From Euryarchaeota archaeon UBA501 (GTDB lineage Archaea; Thermoplasmatota; Poseidoniia; Poseidoniales; Thalassarchaeaceae), in contig DAVT01000149.1 of NCBI GenBank assembly GCA_002505685.1, positions 1-16,422 of the forward strand: a stretch of DNA of 16,422 nucleotides, in the 5' to 3' direction. The position numbers were made by a program, and so were the translations under genes. The notes beneath the pieces were generated by a model that was given only the letters and a program-made list of their open reading frames with translations, did not search any database and was not told the DNA's origin. Of the stretch, positions 6,969-12,008 are shown in pieces. Each line of letters begins with the position of its first letter. Positions within the stretch are counted from its first letter, which is position 1.

Positions 6969-7256
6969 ATGGGATTCAAGGCGAAGGCCCGCAAAGCGAG
7001 AGGAGGAGATGGAAACTCCGAGGGCAAAAAGCGTCGAAGGAAGGAACTTGAAGATGGTGAGAAACCCTGTGCCATCAAAGATTGCGGCAACTGGGCTGAC
7101 AAGAGCCATGGGGGCCGAAGTATCGCTTTTGACAACCTTGCTGATGTCTGGGAAGAATCAGATTTGGTTGGGGAAGGTCGCCGATTGGCAATTTGCAAAC
7201 CTTGCTACCGACATTACAAGAAAGAAAAGAAGGACGATGAAAGCCAAACTTGGTGA
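6969..7256 (+). CDS. Small basic protein with a putative Cys4 zinc site, function unknown
   Basis: 95 residues. The first ~30 are very basic (MGFKAKARKARGG, KKRRRKE), as in RNA- or ribosome-binding proteins. Four cysteines form C-x4-C (Cys34, Cys39: PCAIKDCGNW) and C-x2-C (Cys76, Cys79: AICKPCYRHYKK), a layout that could hold one zinc ion. The C-terminus is again charged. I do not recognise the family. The strong GGAGG site and high lysine/arginine content argue for a real, well-expressed gene. It follows purA by 40 bp and its TGA stop (7254-7256) abuts the opposing stop of the metallo-hydrolase. A nucleic-acid or ribosome-associated role is only a guess from composition. Confidence 0.8.
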   Translation: MGFKAKARKARGGDGNSEGKKRRRKELEDGEKPCAIKDCGNWADKSHGGRSIAFDNLADVWEESDLVGEGRRLAICKPCYRHYKKEKKDDESQTW

Positions 7257-8036
7257 TCACTCAAACGTCCATTCTGGTTCTGGAGTCAACCAGTGGCATG
7301 TTTCTGCTGGTTTTGGCCATCCCTTGGGCAACGCTCCCTCGGCCTCGATTCTTTGTTGAACCGATTCGATGTGTTTTTGCAGAATTTGAGCGCATTTCTC
7401 TGCTCCAACAATCGCTTCACCTCGGCCGCAAACCACCAGTTCAGGATTCAAATCCAACAATCGCTCCAAACTGGATTTCATTTGCAAGAGGTTGCCCGTC
7501 GGCAAATCTGCTCGTGCAGGGTTGTTTGAAGATGGGACCAGATCTCCACAGATGATGGCTGATTTCTTGGCGATAAAGAAACTGCAAGCATCCATGGTGT
7601 GCCCGGGAGTATGCAAAACCTCAATCATCGCATCTCCAAGGTCAAATTGGTCCCCGTCTGTGAATCCAGTCGCCTCAATAGCCGGCATATCTGAATCGTA
7701 TCGACTTGCCCAAGTGGTGAATAAATCGCCACCCGCAATGGGTGCAACGGCATCCTCATGAATTCGGATGTCCGCATCAAAGCATTCTGCCAGATGAGGG
7801 GCTGCGCCACAGGTGTCGTAGTGTCTGTGTGTCAGCAAGATGGCTTCAACTGACGGTCTGCCCTCCAAATGCGGTTTCAAGCGCTCCACTAGATTCGTTT
7901 GATACCAAGATGTACCCGCGTCGACAATGAATGATGACTTGGTGCCTGAAAGAACAATACAGGCCGAATCATGGTGGATGCCTGGCAATCGTTCCAAACG
8001 CATGCTACCATCTCTATCGAAGCGGATACGACCCAA
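7257..8036 (-). CDS. Metallo-beta-lactamase-fold hydrolase with incomplete metal-2 site
   Basis: 259 residues from a TTG start at 8034-8036, or 248 from the ATG at 8001-8003; the sequence does not decide. The MBL fold is clear: FIVDAGTSW (~36-44), LLTHRHYDTCGA (~68-78), VLHTPGHTMDA (~140-150) and IICGDLV (~161-166). Metal-1 ligands His70, His72 and His146 and bridging Asp165 are present. Asp74 is kept, but the histidine normally after it is Thr75. The usual C-terminal histidine (GHG-type motif) reads CGRGE, with Arg205 in place of His. One metal or an altered substrate is therefore likely; the substrate is unknown. No signal peptide is seen. The gene is divergent from rpl40e, with an 18-bp palindrome in the shared gap, and convergent with the Cys4 gene with no bases between stops. 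Confidence 0.85.
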   Translation of the reverse strand: MGRIRFDRDGSMRLERLPGIHHDSACIVLSGTKSSFIVDAGTSWYQTNLVERLKPHLEGRPSVEAILLTHRHYDTCGAAPHLAECFDADIRIHEDAVAPIAGGDLFTTWASRYDSDMPAIEATGFTDGDQFDLGDAMIEVLHTPGHTMDACSFFIAKKSAIICGDLVPSSNNPARADLPTGNLLQMKSSLERLLDLNPELVVCGRGEAIVGAEKCAQILQKHIESVQQRIEAEGALPKGWPKPAETCHWLTPEPEWTFE

Positions 8037-8053
8037 GACGATGACGGTCTCGA

Positions 8054-8071
8054 CGCCCCCTTAAGGGGGCG
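8054..8071. repeat. Perfect 18-bp palindrome CGCCCCCTTAAGGGGGCG
   Basis: A perfect palindrome with a TTAA centre in the gap between the metallo-hydrolase and rpl40e. It lies 17 bp upstream of the shared TATA-like element and overlaps the predicted transcript start of the minus-strand gene (~8064). It may be an operator; as RNA it would be a 7-bp stem with a 4-base loop. Confidence 0.7.
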
Positions 8072-8087
8072 CTAGATTTCCACGCCG

Positions 8088-8095
8088 ATTAAATA
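8088..8095. promoter_or_regulatory. TATA-like element of rpl40e, possibly used in both directions
   Basis: ATTAAATA on the plus strand, TATTTAAT on the minus. For rpl40e the predicted start, ~26 bp on, coincides with the ATG at 8117, so the mRNA would be nearly leaderless. Toward the metallo-hydrolase it would start transcripts near 8064. Confidence 0.55.
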
Positions 8096-8116
8096 GGGGG
8101 AGCAGGTCGGCGGCCC

Positions 8117-8263
8117 ATGGCACGATTCCCTGAGGCAGAAGCACGCCTGCTCGCCGTGAGGATTTGCATGAAGTGCAATGCACGAAATGCCCTACGTGCC
8201 AAGCGCTGCCGAAAGTGTAGCTACAAGGGTCTTCGATTGAAGAACAAGGAAGCCAAGGTTTGA
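8117..8263 (+). CDS. rpl40e: Ribosomal protein L40e
   Basis: 48 residues: [20 protein letters not shown], then [20 protein letters not shown] and a lysine-rich end. The Cys17-x-x-Cys20 and Cys31-x-x-Cys34 zinc finger, the small size and the basic character are those of archaeal L40e, a large-subunit protein which in eukaryotes is made as a ubiquitin fusion. The ATG at 8117 is the only sensible start. A GC-rich CGGCGGCC lies one base before it. The TATA-like box at 8088-8095 and a T-rich tract after the stop suggest a short single-gene transcript. Confidence 0.93.
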   Translation: MARFPEAEARLLAVRICMKCNARNALRAKRCRKCSYKGLRLKNKEAKV

Positions 8264-8275
8264 GCCTGCTGGTGA

Positions 8276-8285
8276 TTTCTTTTTT
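8276..8285 (+). terminator. T-rich tract after rpl40e, probable archaeal terminator
   Basis: TTTCTTTTTT begins 12 bp after the rpl40e stop. Archaeal intrinsic termination depends mainly on U-runs, and a separate promoter-like sequence for the pilin follows, so this is a reasonable terminator. No strong hairpin precedes it. Confidence 0.5.
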
Positions 8286-8323
8286 CGATTAATTTCGAAC
8301 TTTGTACCGCATTCCTGCCGGTG

Positions 8324-8329
8324 TATTTA
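8324..8329 (+). promoter_or_regulatory. Possible TATA box of the pilin gene
   Basis: TATTTA lies 28 bp before the ATG at 8357, which would give an almost leaderless transcript. An alternative AT-rich stretch lies at 8286-8295. Confidence 0.4.
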
Positions 8330-8338
8330 CAGAGCACT

Positions 8339-8355
8339 GGCCACCTTCGGTGGCC
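8339..8355 (+). repeat. Hairpin GGCCACC-TTC-GGTGGCC just before the pilin start
   Basis: A perfect 7-bp stem (8339-8345 with 8349-8355) around a 3-base loop, ending one base before the ATG at 8357. It could act as an operator, or mask the start codon if transcription begins further upstream. Confidence 0.65.
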
Positions 8356-8356
8356 G

Positions 8357-8857
8357 ATGCGACGAGAACGGGTCGATGCTGACGAGGCCGTGAGCCCAGT
8401 CATTGCCACCGTTCTGTTGATGGCCATCACTGTCTTACTGGCCAGTGCAGTGTATCTTTTGGTCGATGATGCAATCACGGCACCTGACAAAGGTGAACCC
8501 TATGCGAAAATGAGTGTCAGGGCCCTTGACAACGGATTCCAAGTTGTGCGATTTACTGATTTGTCGCAGAATCTGTACACGTCGAGTGTGACCTTCACCC
8601 TCACTCCACCAGCTGGAATCAATGCAACATCGATTACCGGTTACGTCAGTGATGCTGATGTTTACGGAGCAATCGGTGAACCGGTCACCTTCCACGACAG
8701 AGATGCATCATTTACAGTAAACAGAGGTGATTATTTCGTCATCAACGCCACTGCTGCCGGAACTGATCAGGGTGATTGGTCGATTTACATCCGTTCCATC
8801 GGTCCATCGGGTGGTGTCACCGAACTTGCAGCCCTGCCGTTGCCAGCGACGGAATGA
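8357..8857 (+). CDS. Archaeal type IV pilin-like protein
   Basis: 166 residues. The N-terminus MRRERVDADEAVSPVIATVL, continuing to LLV at ~36, is the class III signal plus hydrophobic assembly helix of euryarchaeal pilins (AVSPVIxxxLMxAITVxLA). A prepilin peptidase would cut near the ADE before AVSPV, though the exact bond is uncertain. The remaining ~130 residues are a beta-rich, Thr/Val/Gly-rich globular head with several N-x-S/T sequons, expected outside the cell. I use the ATG at 8357; a GTG at 8321 would add 12 residues ahead of the arginines and seems less likely. No pilus assembly ATPase or membrane platform gene is in the window, so it is an isolated pilin gene between rpl40e and aroA. 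Confidence 0.88.
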   Translation: MRRERVDADEAVSPVIATVLLMAITVLLASAVYLLVDDAITAPDKGEPYAKMSVRALDNGFQVVRFTDLSQNLYTSSVTFTLTPPAGINATSITGYVSDADVYGAIGEPVTFHDRDASFTVNRGDYFVINATAAGTDQGDWSIYIRSIGPSGGVTELAALPLPATE

Positions 8858-8882
8858 TGAGTAAGGTCCCATTCGCAGGGAT

Positions 8883-10088
8883 GTGAGTCAAGGTTCTGAA
8901 GTGGATATCCTTGTGGTCGAACAGGCCACCAATGCCATTCAGCAAGCCGGTTTGCCACCTTCCAAAAGCCATCTGATTCGGTGGTTGTTGATGGCCTCAC
9001 AAAGTGAGCAGGCGGTGACAATCAGTGGAGTTAGCGGTGCTGCAGACGATGTTTTGTCCATGCGAGATGCATTGATCGAATTGGGAGTAGATATGGATTT
9101 CAACGAGAATTCTTGGACAGTACATGGGGTCGGGGCAAACGGTTTCTCCACACCCGCAAACGGACTCAATTTGCATAACTCCGGCACAGCATTTCGATTG
9201 CTGACATTTGCCTGTTTGCGAATGGGAGAGGTTGTTACTGTAGATGGGGATTCAACCTTGGAACCTCGAATTGATCGCGACTTCTGGTCATCATTGGATG
9301 TAGAGGTCGAGTTTGGTTCTGAACGACAAAATTTACCGCTCAAAATCAAAGGGCCTTTTCGCAAGGAAAATTTGCTCATAGATGGTTCGAAAACAAGTCA
9401 ACACCTTTCGGCTATTTTGCTTTCGATGCCCGCCATGAATTCACCCTTGGATTTGACTATAGAAGGAGATATTGTGAGCCAGAGGCATGCGCTTTTATCA
9501 TTTCAAATTGCAGCAGAATGTGGATCTGAAAATGAGTTTGGGGGGCACCGATTGTTGCCATGGAAATGTCAACCGCCATCCCAAGTTGAAATTCCACGAG
9601 ATGCATCTCACATTTCATTCTGGAAATTGTACGAGATTTTACACGATACTACACTCGACATACCCGAAGTCCAAGTCAAAGATTCGATTGGGGCAGAACT
9701 GCTCACTGAACTAGACATCAAAGTCCATCAAACCGTTGACCTGAGCCTTGCAAATGACCTCATTACGCCATTGGCGGCTGCCATGGCGTTGGGGGGCGGA
9801 GGTCGAATCTTCGGTGCTGGACATGCTAGATTCAAAGAATCGAACCGCATTGAGCAAACCGCATCCATGCTTGCAGCGTTTTCAATTGAAGTAAATTGTA
9901 CACCGGATGGATTGGAAATTGAGGGAGGTCAAACTCCTGAGTCTCCGAATGCAGTTGTACAGGCATATGGAGATCACCGAATGCAGATGACTGCAGCCAT
10001 TCTGGCGACCAAAGTTGGTGCTAAAATCGAAGGATCTGAATTGCACAGAGTTTCATTCCCTGAGTTCCTAAATTACCTTCATCCATGA
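8883..10088 (+). CDS. aroA: 3-phosphoshikimate 1-carboxyvinyltransferase (EPSP synthase), divergent
   Basis: 401 residues from a GTG start, somewhat short for the family (~430). It makes EPSP from shikimate-3-phosphate and PEP. Family motifs are in order: PPSKSHLIR (Lys28, Ser29, Arg33), NSGTAFRLL (~99-107), KTSQHLSAILL (~170-180), VEIPRDASHISFW (~235-247), NDLITPLAAAMA (Asp292, the E. coli Asp313 equivalent), RFKESNRIE (Glu319, Arg322) and AYGDHRMQMTAA (~361-372). Oddities are Asn in KESNR where Asp is usual, Leu after GTAFR where Pro is usual, and VSFPEF near the C-terminus where the PEP-binding lysine (K-S/T-FP) is expected. The start lies 25 bp after the pilin stop. The gene overlaps convergent mutL by 10 bp. 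No other shikimate gene is in the window. Confidence 0.87.
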   Translation: MSQGSEVDILVVEQATNAIQQAGLPPSKSHLIRWLLMASQSEQAVTISGVSGAADDVLSMRDALIELGVDMDFNENSWTVHGVGANGFSTPANGLNLHNSGTAFRLLTFACLRMGEVVTVDGDSTLEPRIDRDFWSSLDVEVEFGSERQNLPLKIKGPFRKENLLIDGSKTSQHLSAILLSMPAMNSPLDLTIEGDIVSQRHALLSFQIAAECGSENEFGGHRLLPWKCQPPSQVEIPRDASHISFWKLYEILHDTTLDIPEVQVKDSIGAELLTELDIKVHQTVDLSLANDLITPLAAAMALGGGGRIFGAGHARFKESNRIEQTASMLAAFSIEVNCTPDGLEIEGGQTPESPNAVVQAYGDHRMQMTAAILATKVGAKIEGSELHRVSFPEFLNYLHP

Positions 10089-12007
10089 CGACCGAAGTGA
10101 CCGTCTAACTTGTCCAAACTCATTCTCAATACGGTCGGTCGGCCGTGAACACAGGCCCAAGGGTTTGGGATGGTTTGCATATCTGCTAGCAAACGCCGCA
10201 TTTCAGCCAGAGACAATTGCTGATTGGCTTTGACGGCTCCACGACATGATTTCATGAATGCAATTTCATCGGCGAGATTCTCCACCGTTTCCAAGCGTTG
10301 AGCTCCTGCCTCCAATTCGGCCAAAACATCGGCGATGAAATCGCCCAATTGATCACTGCCGAGGAGTAATTGTGGAACGGCCATGAGATTCAGTTCATCG
10401 TCGAAAACAAACCCGATTTCGCGCATTTTTTCTTGATTACCTCGCAACGTTTCAGACTTTGAGGCGCTCAAATCTAGTGTGATTGGTGTGACCAATTCTT
10501 GGCTCGCCCAAGATGTCATGCTTTTTCGAAGGCGCTCATATCGTACCCTTTCATGTAGTGCATGTTGGTCGATGACGAACAATTCATCTTCCCCTTGAGC
10601 GAGGATGTATGAATCAGCAAATTGGGCCAAAGGGACCATGTTCGGCACATCTGTAACCTCAATTTCCAAGGGGCTTGGTTCAGGCTCAGCAAGGGGCGAT
10701 ACACTTTCTTCGCCGGTGCACCAACGATGTAAATCCCGCTCTGCACTGGATAGTGCTGGAGCGATTTCACCGACTCCAATATTGGGCAGAGTTTGTTGAA
10801 TAAGTGGCGACTCACTTACCTTCACTTGTGCCTTTTTTGTTGGCTTTTCAATCGGCCCAGCATAGGTGATTCGTGTCTGAGCAGTTTCAGCCCAAACGGG
10901 TAGTGGCGCATGTTCTCTTGTCGGTGAATCAACTTCAACAGAGACCGCTTCAATCGGACTTGAATCAGGAGTCATTGAACCGGTTGGTAGTGCGAGTAAG
11001 GTATGCTTGATTGCGCGCTCTAATCGCTCCAAGACTCGCCAAGAATTCTTTAGTCGAACCTCTCGTTTGGTCGGATGCACATTGACATCCACCTCGTCAG
11101 CTGGTAAACTCAACCGAAGTACGCAAATTGGATGCCTACCGACCATCAATCTGGTGTGATAACCGCGACGAATCGCTTGAGTGAATGGAGAATTTGCAAC
11201 TGGGCGCCCATTGATAATCACATGAATTTCATCGCCTTTGGAGCGGTTGACTTCAGGAGGAGAAATCCAACCTGCCCACACTTCATCTCCCGGTGCCTGT
11301 GCGTCTTCGTCGGAACATTCCAAAGGCACCAAATTTTCAGCGGAGGAGCCAATCAAATCGAACAGGCGATCTGAAATCTCAACCCCTGGTGGTGTATCGA
11401 GAACGATTCGACCATCGATACTCACTGTGAATCCGATGCTCGGATTGCAAAGCGCTTGAGCGACGACGATGTCCACAATGGCTGCTGATTCGGTTGCTGG
11501 TCGCTTTTGAAATGAAAGGCGTGCAGGGATGTTGGCGAATAGATTCGATACTTCGATTACAGTTCCTGGGGCAATTCCAGTGGGCTCCAATGGTTGTTTT
11601 TGCCCATCGTTAACTGAAATGGACATGCCATCAGAATTTGCGGAACGACTCGAAACTGTCAATTGGCTGACCATTCCAATGCTGGCCAATGCCTCTCCCC
11701 GAAAACCCAGTGTGTGTATTGCGCTGAGATCTGTTGCCGTCGAGAGTTTACTGGTTGCATGCCGTGTTACGGCCAATTCCAATTCTTCAGCAGGAATCCC
11801 TCCTCCATCATCGATTACTGCGATTCGATCAAAACCACCGCGATCAATTTCAACTCGGATTCGAGATGACCCTGCATCGATGCTATTCTCAACCAATTCC
11901 TTGACTACTTGTGCGGGGCGTTCGACCACTTCACCAGCAGCGATGTGGCCAATTGTGTCATCATCTAGTTGCATGATGGGACGGCGATTGTCAACTGTTA
12001 CCGCCAT
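10079..12007 (-). CDS. mutL: DNA mismatch repair protein MutL (endonuclease type)
   Basis: 642 residues, ATG start at 12005-12007. The N-terminal GHKL ATPase shows AAGEVVERPAQVVKELVENS (~23-42), DDGGGIP (~66-72), GFRGEALASI (~101-110) and GTVIEVSNLFANIPARLSF (~148-166). A variable Pro/Glu/Ser-rich linker covers ~340-455. The C-terminal domain carries the nuclease motif DQHALHERVRYE (480-491), fitting DQHA-x2-E-x4-E, plus SCRGAVKAN (587-595) and CVHGRPT (619-625), the Zn-binding partner motif usually written CPHGRP. It should nick the strand to be repaired, as in organisms lacking MutH. It follows mutS with one intervening base, so the two are translated together. Its last codons overlap aroA by 10 bp. 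Confidence 0.96.
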   Translation of the reverse strand: MAVTVDNRRPIMQLDDDTIGHIAAGEVVERPAQVVKELVENSIDAGSSRIRVEIDRGGFDRIAVIDDGGGIPAEELELAVTRHATSKLSTATDLSAIHTLGFRGEALASIGMVSQLTVSSRSANSDGMSISVNDGQKQPLEPTGIAPGTVIEVSNLFANIPARLSFQKRPATESAAIVDIVVAQALCNPSIGFTVSIDGRIVLDTPPGVEISDRLFDLIGSSAENLVPLECSDEDAQAPGDEVWAGWISPPEVNRSKGDEIHVIINGRPVANSPFTQAIRRGYHTRLMVGRHPICVLRLSLPADEVDVNVHPTKREVRLKNSWRVLERLERAIKHTLLALPTGSMTPDSSPIEAVSVEVDSPTREHAPLPVWAETAQTRITYAGPIEKPTKKAQVKVSESPLIQQTLPNIGVGEIAPALSSAERDLHRWCTGEESVSPLAEPEPSPLEIEVTDVPNMVPLAQFADSYILAQGEDELFVIDQHALHERVRYERLRKSMTSWASQELVTPITLDLSASKSETLRGNQEKMREIGFVFDDELNLMAVPQLLLGSDQLGDFIADVLAELEAGAQRLETVENLADEIAFMKSCRGAVKANQQLSLAEMRRLLADMQTIPNPWACVHGRPTVLRMSLDKLDGHFGRHG

Positions 12008-12008
12008 A

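Noticed and set aside
8221..8490. Minus-strand ORF of 89 residues across the rpl40e-pilin gap
   Set aside because: It overlaps two well-supported plus-strand genes, lacks a ribosome binding site and resembles no family.
10079..10088. Possible frameshift or assembly error at the aroA/mutL overlap
   Set aside because: Both proteins end at expected C-terminal motifs (SFPEFLNYL and the FGRH-type MutL end), so the 10-bp overlap is a normal convergent overlap.
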